DNA from: Chitinophagaceae bacterium
GTDB taxonomy: Bacteria > Bacteroidota > Bacteroidia > Chitinophagales > Chitinophagaceae
Direction of reading: 5' to 3'
Assembly (NCBI GenBank): GCA_947374225.1
Contig: CANCAY010000003.1
Location: 62,001 to 126,000, forward strand
Length of the DNA: 64,000 nt
Below, piece by piece: positions 36,665 through 44,153 of the stretch. Below the pieces are notes generated by a model. The model was not told the DNA's origin, made no database searches, and was given only the letters and a program-made list of their open reading frames with translations. The translations under genes were made by a program, and so were the position numbers. The stretch's first letter is position 1. Every line of letters starts with the position of its first letter.

Positions 36665-37123
36665 TTAAAACTTTGCGTCGTTTATTTCTAACCAATATCC
36701 ATCAGGATCTTGTAACCAAATTTGATGCACTCCGTCAATTCTTGTAGTAATTGCATTTTTATTTCCTGCAACGTCTTCGAATGACATATTTGCTTTACGT
36801 AGCTTAGTAATAAAAGAATCATACTCTGAAACTGAAAAACAAGTATGCTGATTTTTATAATACTCTTTAAACTTTTCTGCCCCTAAAATAATATGCATGG
36901 TACTTATAGGTGAGGTTCTTAACCATATATGCGCATTGTCGTGGAATGGCTCTGGCACGGTATCTAATCCAATTATGTTTTGATAAAAATCTCCAGATTT
37001 CTTTAAATCCACTACATAAATAGCAGTATGATTAATGATGGCTCTAGATTTTTTATCGGTATTGTTCTGCGCCATTGCGCGTATTCCTATAAAACAAATT
37101 GCTAGTAAAATAATTTTTCTCAT
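36665..37123 (-). CDS. Secreted VOC/glyoxalase-superfamily protein
   Basis: The 152-residue protein has a signal peptide (about 1-18, MRKIILLAICFIGIRAMAQ) and one vicinal-oxygen-chelate domain: INHTAIYVVDLKKSGDFYQ (metal His in INHTAI), AHIWLR, QHTCFSV and the C-terminal WLQDPDGYWLEIND (metal Glu). The layout resembles lactoylglutathione lyase, but secretion argues against a cytosolic methylglyoxal role; substrate unknown. A terminator precedes its stop side, and the MoxR-like gene lies upstream. Confidence 0.85.
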   Translation of the reverse strand: MRKIILLAICFIGIRAMAQNNTDKKSRAIINHTAIYVVDLKKSGDFYQNIIGLDTVPEPFHDNAHIWLRTSPISTMHIILGAEKFKEYYKNQHTCFSVSEYDSFITKLRKANMSFEDVAGNKNAITTRIDGVHQIWLQDPDGYWLEINDAKF

Positions 37124-37165
37124 TAGTGCCTTTTTGATTTTTTGGAGGTTGTGATTTTTTAAAGA

Positions 37166-38710
37166 TTATTGATAATCGCTTTCGCTTAAATCATCGTCTT
37201 CGTAACCTAAGTTACCAAAATTCATAATGCTTCCCATTAAATCTTTAAATTCAATTTTCCCGTCAATCATTTTTTTAGAAATCAAGGAATAACTAGAAAG
37301 ACCGTGCAATACAAATTCCATTAACAAAGCAGCTTCCTTTTCATTTGCTTGAGGGAAGTGTTTTTTCACAATACCATATAAACCGTCCACCTTATACAAG
37401 TTGGCAATTTTGTCCGCGTCCTTCATGTCTAAGAATAAATCCAAATGATTGCCCCCGTCAAACCAAGCAGTAATAGCCTTGTATGGATTTTCTGGCGCTT
37501 TTTGATCAGCAGATTTTTTTCCAGTGTTTCGCTTGGTTTTAGCTAATTCTGGATTGGGAAAATATTGTACAAATTGCGTACGAATTGACTTATTCAATAA
37601 ATTCAATGCAACTTCATAAGGTCCTTCCTGTTCTCCCTCATAAACTAATTCAATCTTACCTGTAATGGAAGGAATAATGCCAGACAAGTCGCTAATCCAA
37701 ACCTGCGTCTTTTTTTCATTGTGCATTATAGCCCTGCGTTCTGCACTGCTTACTGCATTTTCATAAGCCGCAATTGTTAAACGCGCACTCACACCACTTT
37801 TCTTGTCTACGTATTCATTATTTCTAGCTTCAAAAGAAACCTGTTCCACTAAACGCTTAATTAAATCACTCACGTCTACTTTCTCCTTTTGAGCTTCACT
37901 AATATGTGCTTCTTGCTCGGTAATTAATAAAGCGGTCTCTAGGCTTTTAGGATAGTGTGTCAAAATTTGACTTTGTATACGATCCTTTAACGGTGTCACA
38001 ATACTGCCTCTGTTCGTGTAATCTTCTGGGTTAGCAGTAAATACAAATAAGATATCCAATGGCATACGTAGTTTAAAACCACGAATCTGAATATCCCCTT
38101 CCTGTAAAATATTAAATAAAGAAACCTGGATTCTAGCTTGTAAGTCGGGCAATTCATTTATTACAAATATGCCCCTGTTGCTTCTTGGGATAATTCCATA
38201 ATGAATCACTTTTTCATCAGAAAAGCTCAATTTTAAATTGGCAGCCTTAATGGGATCAATGTCACCAATCAAATCCGCCACACTTACGTCGGGAGTAGCT
38301 AGTTTTTCACCATAGCGTTCTGACCTATGTAGCCATTTAATAGGAGTCTCGTCTCCGTGTTCTGCAATTAGGTCAATCGCAAACTTACTTAATGGCTTTA
38401 ACGGATCGTCGTTTACTTCGCTACCTGCAACAATAGGAATATACTCGTCCAATAAATCCACCATTTGACGCGCCATTCTTGTTTTAGCTTGACCACGTAA
38501 TCCTAAAAACAAAATATTATGTCTACTTAAAATAGCCCTTTCAGTATCTGGTATTACCGTATCCTCATAACCCATAATACCCGTAAAGGCATTTTCTTTA
38601 TTCTGAATACTGTTAATTAAATTATCTCTTACCTCGTCTTTGATAGACTTAGATATGTATTTACTTTTTTTAAGTTGTCCTAATGTGTTAATCTTTTCAA
38701 TCTTCATCAT
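37166..38710 (-). CDS. MoxR/ChlI-type AAA+ ATPase
   Basis: The 514-residue ATPase has Walker A GLRGQAKT, Walker B GIFVINELPDL and a sensor region FTANPEDYTNRGSIVTPLKDR, as in magnesium chelatase ChlI and MoxR proteins. A long C-terminal region follows the AAA module. It is paired with a VWA-domain gene 20 bases upstream. In characterised MoxR-VWA systems the pair inserts metals into, or remodels, target proteins. No target gene is recognisable here. The first ATG pair (MMKIEK) leaves the exact start uncertain by one codon. Confidence 0.87.
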   Translation of the reverse strand: MMKIEKINTLGQLKKSKYISKSIKDEVRDNLINSIQNKENAFTGIMGYEDTVIPDTERAILSRHNILFLGLRGQAKTRMARQMVDLLDEYIPIVAGSEVNDDPLKPLSKFAIDLIAEHGDETPIKWLHRSERYGEKLATPDVSVADLIGDIDPIKAANLKLSFSDEKVIHYGIIPRSNRGIFVINELPDLQARIQVSLFNILQEGDIQIRGFKLRMPLDILFVFTANPEDYTNRGSIVTPLKDRIQSQILTHYPKSLETALLITEQEAHISEAQKEKVDVSDLIKRLVEQVSFEARNNEYVDKKSGVSARLTIAAYENAVSSAERRAIMHNEKKTQVWISDLSGIIPSITGKIELVYEGEQEGPYEVALNLLNKSIRTQFVQYFPNPELAKTKRNTGKKSADQKAPENPYKAITAWFDGGNHLDLFLDMKDADKIANLYKVDGLYGIVKKHFPQANEKEAALLMEFVLHGLSSYSLISKKMIDGKIEFKDLMGSIMNFGNLGYEDDDLSESDYQ

Positions 38711-38730
38711 ATGTTTTTTAAATCTAGTTG

Positions 38731-39828
38731 TTAGTATACTGTTTTTCTTTTGCCACTTTCAAAGTCATTAAATAGAAATGCGCCCAATTTATCTAAGGAA
38801 GCAAAGAATGCTTTTCCATTATTCATTTCGGTAAACTCTTGTACAAAGTTTTGCAAATAAGGGTCGGAAGCAATCATAAATGTGGTGATTGGTATTTTTA
38901 ATTTCTTGCATTGAGCCGCTAAATTAATACAGCGATTCACCACTTTTCTGTCTAGTCCAAAACTGTTCTTATAATATTTTTTACCGATTTTCAAACAGGT
39001 AGGCTTACCGTCTGTGATCATGAAAATTTGTTTGTTCGGATTTTTACGTCGACGCAATAAGTCCATCGCTAATTCAAGCCCAGCAACCGTATTAGTATGA
39101 TAAGGCCCTACTTGCAAATAAGGAAGGTCTTTAATTTCAATGCTCCAGGCATCATTACCAAACACTACAATATCCAATGTGTCTTTAGGATATTTAGTAG
39201 TGATTAATTCAGAAAGCGCCATGGCCACTTTTTTTGCAGGCGTGATTCTATCTTCTCCATATAAAATCATGGAGTGAGAAATATCAATCATTAATACGGT
39301 AGAAGTTTGTGTTTTAAAATCGCTCTCACGAATCATCAAATCCTCTTCCTTCATAGTGAAGTTTTCCACTCCATTATTAATCTGCGCATTACGAATACTC
39401 TCTGTGAAATCAATTTGATCTAACATATCACCAAATTGAAAAGCGCGCGTGTCTGGATTCAACTCTGTACTTGGACCCGCTTTTGTAGTTTGATGATTAC
39501 CCTGTTTTGATTTTTTTAATTTTCCGAATATTTCATCTAAACTTTTTTGTCGAATAGTCTGTTCCGACTTAGAAGTAATTTTAAAGCTCCCATCCTGTTC
39601 GTTTTCTTTTAAATAGCCATTCTCTTTAAGGTCTTCTATAAAATCACCCATCCCATAGTCGTCATTTGTTAATTTATGCTCGCGATCTAATTGATTCAGC
39701 CAATCCAAAGCTTCGCCAGCCTCCCCATTGGTATAGGTCAATATTTGAGTGAACAAATCCAGTAATTGTTCGAATTTCGATTTACTGTTTTCGTTTGGAT
39801 TAAAATTTAAAAAGCGATGTCCTATCAT
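38731..39828 (-). CDS. VWA-domain protein, partner of the MoxR-like ATPase
   Basis: The 365-residue protein has an uncharacterised N-terminal half (about 1-165) and a von Willebrand A domain with the MIDAS motif DISHS (VLMIDISHSM), then MITDGKPT and TFMIASDPY. No signal peptide or membrane segment is seen, so it is cytoplasmic, unlike the Bat proteins. It is transcribed just ahead of the AAA+ gene; the pair resembles the ChlD/ChlI or CoxE/CoxD architecture. Confidence 0.85.
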   Translation of the reverse strand: MIGHRFLNFNPNENSKSKFEQLLDLFTQILTYTNGEAGEALDWLNQLDREHKLTNDDYGMGDFIEDLKENGYLKENEQDGSFKITSKSEQTIRQKSLDEIFGKLKKSKQGNHQTTKAGPSTELNPDTRAFQFGDMLDQIDFTESIRNAQINNGVENFTMKEEDLMIRESDFKTQTSTVLMIDISHSMILYGEDRITPAKKVAMALSELITTKYPKDTLDIVVFGNDAWSIEIKDLPYLQVGPYHTNTVAGLELAMDLLRRRKNPNKQIFMITDGKPTCLKIGKKYYKNSFGLDRKVVNRCINLAAQCKKLKIPITTFMIASDPYLQNFVQEFTEMNNGKAFFASLDKLGAFLFNDFESGKRKTVY

Positions 39829-39886
39829 AGTGTTGATGTGCTATTCTTTAATAACAGATATTAGAGCAGATTGTTTGTTAAAACAA

Positions 39887-41089
39887 CTAGAACTTCCTGC
39901 GAATATCTCTTATTCTTATAGTAAGTGGCAAAGGTATTCCATTTCTGAAAACAATGACCTTTACTTTGCCAATACTATTTTGTAATGCATTTTTAAGCGC
40001 TTGTATATTGGTAATTAGCCTTGTGCCTATTGACATAATTACATCTCCCGATTTAAATCCCGCCTTGTCTCCAGGTGAATTTTCTTGAATATCCACAACT
40101 GTAATTTGGTTGTCTACTAAATAAATGCCAAGTCCAGTGTAAGCATAATCAAACAGGTCATTAAAATGCTTATTGGGTATGATATAAATAGATTCGTCGG
40201 GATAGTTTAAAACCACATTAAACCTCCTCAATAGGTCGTTGCCAAGAATTCCACCTATGCCTGGATAGTTTGTAACATTATAAGTGTCATCAAAAACATG
40301 TACAGGCACTTTCCTAAACCGATATGGCCCCACTTGTACTTTACCAACTATGCTTATACTCATCTGTTTTTTCCCACCGATACCCTCCGCCTGAACAGGA
40401 AGTCGATTTCTTTTTTTTAAAAAAAGATTATTTGCAGAATCATATTTTTCAGAAATTAAAACATTAAGTCCTGCGCCAATATCGAATATAAAATTAGAAG
40501 CAATTTTATTTGCATCTTTTAAAACCAAGGCGGTGACTGGTAAATTATAAAATTTTGTATTTAAATACGCCCCGCCTTTATAATCATATTCACCGGGACT
40601 ATACAAGCTTATTAAGTGTGTGTCATAATTAATATAGAAAATAAATTTTCTTAAAAAGCTATAGCCAATTATACCGTCAATCTTAACACCATATACACTA
40701 GTTAATAAACTATAGTCATTTATATAAAAATCAAGATGATCAATACTTAAATTTGAAAAATACAGTTGATGGTTATATGTAAATGGAACTTTTTTAATCC
40801 CAGCTATACCCTTCACAATTTTCTCAGAGGGCTCTATCTTAAGACCCAATAAAACTGCTAGGGCAGAATCAAGGGAGGCGCCACCGCTTCCCGTATCTAA
40901 TATAAAATTTAAGGAGTCTGAGCCTTCATTCAGTTTGGCCTTGACTATAATTATCCCGCCCGTCAATTCTTCAAAAGAAAGTGTGGTTATTAATTGTGCT
41001 TTATTTGCAATGAAATCCGTTTGCGTAAAAGCATGCTGAAATACACCTAAGCAGCAAAATAAGATTAAGCGCTTTTTCATGTGCATCAT
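39887..41089 (-). CDS. Secreted retropepsin-like aspartyl protease with C-terminal PDZ domain
   Basis: The 400-residue protein has a signal peptide (MKKRLILFCCLGVFQHAFTQ; the ATG at 41080 may be the true start rather than 41089). Two aspartyl-protease half-domains follow: the first with FILDTGSGGASLDS, the second with FIFDIGAGLNVLIS, where Ile replaces the usual Thr in DTG. A C-terminal PDZ domain (GIYLVDNQITVVDIQENSPG...AGFKSGDVIMSIG) follows. Such proteins are common in Bacteroidota and are thought to act in the periplasm; substrates are unknown. It is divergent from the beta-barrel receptor gene, with a 179-base region between. Confidence 0.85.
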   Translation of the reverse strand: MMHMKKRLILFCCLGVFQHAFTQTDFIANKAQLITTLSFEELTGGIIIVKAKLNEGSDSLNFILDTGSGGASLDSALAVLLGLKIEPSEKIVKGIAGIKKVPFTYNHQLYFSNLSIDHLDFYINDYSLLTSVYGVKIDGIIGYSFLRKFIFYINYDTHLISLYSPGEYDYKGGAYLNTKFYNLPVTALVLKDANKIASNFIFDIGAGLNVLISEKYDSANNLFLKKRNRLPVQAEGIGGKKQMSISIVGKVQVGPYRFRKVPVHVFDDTYNVTNYPGIGGILGNDLLRRFNVVLNYPDESIYIIPNKHFNDLFDYAYTGLGIYLVDNQITVVDIQENSPGDKAGFKSGDVIMSIGTRLITNIQALKNALQNSIGKVKVIVFRNGIPLPLTIRIRDIRRKF

Positions 41090-41212
41090 TTCAATGCCTT
41101 ATAAATTTACGGCTTAATGTTGGAACTCAAAATGTAACAAATACATCAAATATGCGTCTTAAAGGCCAAACGAACCAAATACCGCTCCTCCGTAAATTTT
41201 TACCGTTAAGCA

Positions 41213-41234
41213 TTATACATGGTACCTTGTATAA
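41213..41234. promoter_or_regulatory. 22-bp near-perfect palindrome upstream of the beta-barrel receptor gene
   Basis: Arms TTATACA (41213-41219) and TGTATAA (41228-41234) flank a centre containing GGTACC. Only one symmetric pair is mismatched. It lies about 35 bases before the receptor start, where a repressor or activator could act. It could instead be an RNA hairpin in the leader. Confidence 0.4.
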
Positions 41235-41268
41235 CCTGCTTCCGTAATTTTATTTCAAATTATAACAA

Positions 41269-43530
41269 ATGAAACCATCAACATATATACTAGTCTTTGT
41301 TTTGTCTAGCTTTTTAAAATCACAAGTGATTAATGCTCAGTCAGTTAATCAAAATTCTAGTAAAATCATCAATGACAGTACCCAGGTAAAGAAAAGTTTA
41401 ATGAGCGCCGATAGTGTTCATAAACTTAAAGAAGTAGTCGTGTCCACCAAGAAACCAATGATTGAACAGAAGATAGACAGAACCGTAATTAATGTGGATG
41501 CCTCCCCAAGTAATGCTGGTTCCAATGTAATTGAGGTATTAGAAAAGTCACCTGGAGTAAGTGTAGACAAGGACGGCAATATTTCCTTAAAGGGAAAGCA
41601 GTCTGTATTGGTTATGATTGACGGCAGACCTAGTTATTTAAGCCCAAGTGATTTATATAATTATTTAAAGAGTTTGCCTTCGACTGCAATAGACCAAATT
41701 GAATTAATGACCAACCCACCCGCAAAATATGATGCATCTGGAAACGCAGGAGTGATTAATATTAAAACCAAGAAAAGCAAAACCATGGGTTTTAATGGAA
41801 CTTATAATGGAAGCGTTGGACAAGGGGTATACAATAGAAATAGCAATAGCTTGAATTTAAATTATAGAAAAAATAAATTAAATGTTTTTTCAAATATGAG
41901 CTATTCTAATTGGGAAGGTTTTAATGATTTAAAAATTGTAAGAAACTATAAAGACGACAATAATAATGTAAAAGCAATTTTTGATCAAACTGCCTTTTCT
42001 AAAAATTCGGAAAAAAATAATGCAAATTTAAAAGTTGGATTTGATTATTCAATAAGTAATAAAACCAATATAGGCGCAGTTATAACCGGGTTTATTAATC
42101 CAGAAAAAAATAACAATAATAATACTAGCTTTTTAAAGAATGCTAATAATGTTACAGATTCAATTGTAAAGTCAGTGAATGATGTTTCAAATAAATGGAA
42201 AAATATATCAACTAATATTTATATACAGCACAAGTTTGATAGCTTAGGCAAAGAGTTAAGTGTTGACTTAGACGCTAGTAAATTTTATTCTAATAGTAAC
42301 AGTTTGTTGATTAATCAGATGTTAAATGCTGATAATAGCTTTAGATCAAAACAGGAATTATTAGGCCAGTTCCCAATTGACATTCAAATATTGTCTGCCA
42401 AAACAGACTATAGTCATCCATTAAAAAATAAAGCGAAACTAGAATTAGGTGCCAAGTCAAGCTATGTGCAAACAACGAATGGTGCTAACTTTTTTAATAT
42501 TATTCCAGGAGGACAAACCATTGATTATAATAAAACAAACTCATTCGACTATAAAGAAAACATAAACGCTGGTTATATCAATTTTAGTAAAGAGATAAAT
42601 AAATGGGGATTTCAATTAGGACTAAGAGCGGAAAACACCAATGCTAACGGGTATCAAAAAGGAAATGCATTAAAAGCCGATTCTAGCTTTACGAGATCCT
42701 ATACCAATGTATTCCCAACCACTTATATTACGTATAAGGCTAGTGATAAAAACCAATACAGTATTAATTTTGGAAGACGTATTGATCGCCCAAGCTATCA
42801 GGACCTGAATCCCTTTATATTTTACCTAGACAACTATACTTATAATAAAGGGAACCCTTTTTTACAGCCTCAAATCACTAATAATTTCGAACTAGGATAT
42901 ACCTATAATCAATTCATTACCACCACCCTTAATTATAGCGTAACTAATAAAATATTTCAAGAGTCTATGATTCAAGACGGTTATGCTACTATTGTTCAAA
43001 CCACCAATATTGGCACTAAAACAAATTATGGCATAGCAAGTAATATTCAATTAGAAGCAAAAAAAATATTTTCAACAAATATATATCTAGCTTATACACA
43101 TGACAATTACAAAGGTGATGTGGCTGGTGATAAGTTAGATATTAGCGCAGATATGTATTTAATAAGTTTAAACAATCAATTTAAATTTGATAAGGGATGG
43201 AGTGCAGAATTAAGTGGCTGGTATAGAACAAAAGGTGTAGAGGGACAATTATTAATAAATCCTTTAAGCCAAGTTAACCTAGCGGTTCAAAAACAAGTCC
43301 TTAAAACCAAGGGTACTATTAAGTTGGGCGTAAGAGATTTATTTCTTACTAACTTTCCTTCTGGAATTATTCGATTTAGCAAAACAGAAGCCGACTTTAG
43401 TAATAGAAGAGACTCAAGAATTGTCAGTCTAAGTTTTACTTATCGATTTGGCAAAAGCTTTAAAGCCATTACCAAGAAGAGTTCTGGCGCTGATGATGAA
43501 AAAGGTAGAGTTAAAGTAAGTGGAAATTAA
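41269..43530 (+). CDS. Outer-membrane beta-barrel receptor (TonB-dependent-receptor-like, plug plus barrel)
   Basis: The 753-residue protein has a signal peptide (to about residue 24), a plug domain (EVLEKSPGVSVDKDGNISLK, VLVMIDGRPSYLS, NPPAKYDASGNAGVINIKT) and a long C-terminal beta-barrel (about 170-740) with alternating aromatic strands. No carboxypeptidase-like N-terminal domain or clear TonB box is seen. This is the Bacteroidota outer membrane beta-barrel family. The ligand is unknown and no SusD-like partner follows. Codon use and composition fit the neighbourhood. Confidence 0.85.
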   Translation: MKPSTYILVFVLSSFLKSQVINAQSVNQNSSKIINDSTQVKKSLMSADSVHKLKEVVVSTKKPMIEQKIDRTVINVDASPSNAGSNVIEVLEKSPGVSVDKDGNISLKGKQSVLVMIDGRPSYLSPSDLYNYLKSLPSTAIDQIELMTNPPAKYDASGNAGVINIKTKKSKTMGFNGTYNGSVGQGVYNRNSNSLNLNYRKNKLNVFSNMSYSNWEGFNDLKIVRNYKDDNNNVKAIFDQTAFSKNSEKNNANLKVGFDYSISNKTNIGAVITGFINPEKNNNNNTSFLKNANNVTDSIVKSVNDVSNKWKNISTNIYIQHKFDSLGKELSVDLDASKFYSNSNSLLINQMLNADNSFRSKQELLGQFPIDIQILSAKTDYSHPLKNKAKLELGAKSSYVQTTNGANFFNIIPGGQTIDYNKTNSFDYKENINAGYINFSKEINKWGFQLGLRAENTNANGYQKGNALKADSSFTRSYTNVFPTTYITYKASDKNQYSINFGRRIDRPSYQDLNPFIFYLDNYTYNKGNPFLQPQITNNFELGYTYNQFITTTLNYSVTNKIFQESMIQDGYATIVQTTNIGTKTNYGIASNIQLEAKKIFSTNIYLAYTHDNYKGDVAGDKLDISADMYLISLNNQFKFDKGWSAELSGWYRTKGVEGQLLINPLSQVNLAVQKQVLKTKGTIKLGVRDLFLTNFPSGIIRFSKTEADFSNRRDSRIVSLSFTYRFGKSFKAITKKSSGADDEKGRVKVSGN

Positions 43531-43540
43531 TCGTCCAATG

Positions 43541-43972
43541 CTAATTTAACTCTGCACGAAAAAGTTTTGAGGTTTTTGGTTTTAGTCTGCTGTCATTATA
43601 ATAATTAATAATGTCCATGATTAACCAACCAATTGTCTCGTCCCCTTGCTGAGTAATAATACCTATTTCATTTAAATAAACAGTGTCAGGGGTTATAGCT
43701 TCTCTTGATAGTTCTAATAAACCTGTTGGAGTTAATAAATACGGAGATACTACTTTTAAATTTACATGTGAATTAGTCAAGCTAATTGCACATGTAAATT
43801 TTTTATGTAGGTATTCAAAATGAAGCGATCCGTCTATGATTCCATCTTGATTTTTATTTACAGTTAAACTATAAATACGATTGCTTGATTTTGTAAAAAG
43901 CAAAGGATTGCCATTAAGCTCAACATTTAGTTTTTCAACTTTGTTAGCTGATTGGTTTTTTGAATCTGACAT
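43541..43972 (-). CDS. Uncharacterised 143-residue protein with a structured leader
   Basis: I do not recognise a family. The product is mostly beta-strand in pattern, with no signal peptide and no membrane helix (MSDSKNQSANKVEKLNVELN... to ...SKLFRAELN). It converges with the receptor gene after 10 bases. Its 5' region (43973-44153) contains a 17-codon ORF with a good Shine-Dalgarno sequence and an upstream structured segment, so its expression may depend on that leader. Real coding potential is supported by length and consistent codon use; function is open. Confidence 0.65.
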   Translation of the reverse strand: MSDSKNQSANKVEKLNVELNGNPLLFTKSSNRIYSLTVNKNQDGIIDGSLHFEYLHKKFTCAISLTNSHVNLKVVSPYLLTPTGLLELSREAITPDTVYLNEIGIITQQGDETIGWLIMDIINYYNDSRLKPKTSKLFRAELN

Positions 43973-43990
43973 GGTATGATATTTTTATGG

Positions 43991-44044
43991 TTAAAAATTC
44001 ACGCCAAGAAAAATGAAAAAGGAAATTACGTTTGTTTTTGACAT
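43991..44044 (-). CDS. Possible 17-residue leader peptide (micro-ORF)
   Basis: The ATG at 44044 opens a short ORF encoding MSKTNVISFFIFLGVNF, ending in TAA at 43991-43993. It is preceded at good spacing by GAGGA (minus strand GATGAGGACTTACATG), a strong Shine-Dalgarno sequence by the standard of this genome. The peptide is hydrophobic in its middle. It ends 18 bases before the start of the 143-residue gene and directly follows the structured element at 44045-44121. It could be an attenuator-type leader or a small membrane peptide. Confidence 0.45.
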   Translation of the reverse strand: MSKTNVISFFIFLGVNF

Positions 44045-44121
44045 GTAAGTCCTCATCGATTTTACCACCGTAAAGTTGCGTCTCTCTCGGTTGGCAGCCA
44101 CTAAAGGCTTCTTGATGATGG
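44045..44121 (-). ncRNA. Candidate structured cis-regulatory RNA (riboswitch-like leader)
   Basis: Read on the minus strand, a short three-way-junction-like fold can be drawn. Outer helix: TCATC (44119-44115) with GATGA just ahead of the micro-ORF. Hairpin 2: AGCC/GGCT (44109-44106 with 44099-44096). Hairpin 3: CCAACCG with CGGTGG (44094-44088 with 44070-44065). The segments GCCAACC and GGTGGTAAAATC resemble the GGCAACC and AGGTGCTAATTCC core of S-box (SAM-I) RNAs, but the rest does not match that class. The outer helix covers bases next to the Shine-Dalgarno sequence, a plausible on/off switch. The class is unassigned. Confidence 0.4.
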
Positions 44122-44153
44122 AACAAAGGTATTACATTTTTTAGAACCTTGCC

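Noticed and set aside
44045-44121. Calling this leader a SAM-I riboswitch
   Set aside because: Only two core segments resemble the S-box. The conserved P1/P2 sequence and kink-turn elements are not visible, and the downstream gene is not in methionine metabolism. Kept as an unassigned candidate.
43944-44126. A 60-residue ORF covering the leader region on the minus strand
   Set aside because: It has no family-like pattern, overlaps the start of the 143-residue gene in another frame and crosses the structured segment; the 17-codon ORF with a Shine-Dalgarno sequence is the better reading.
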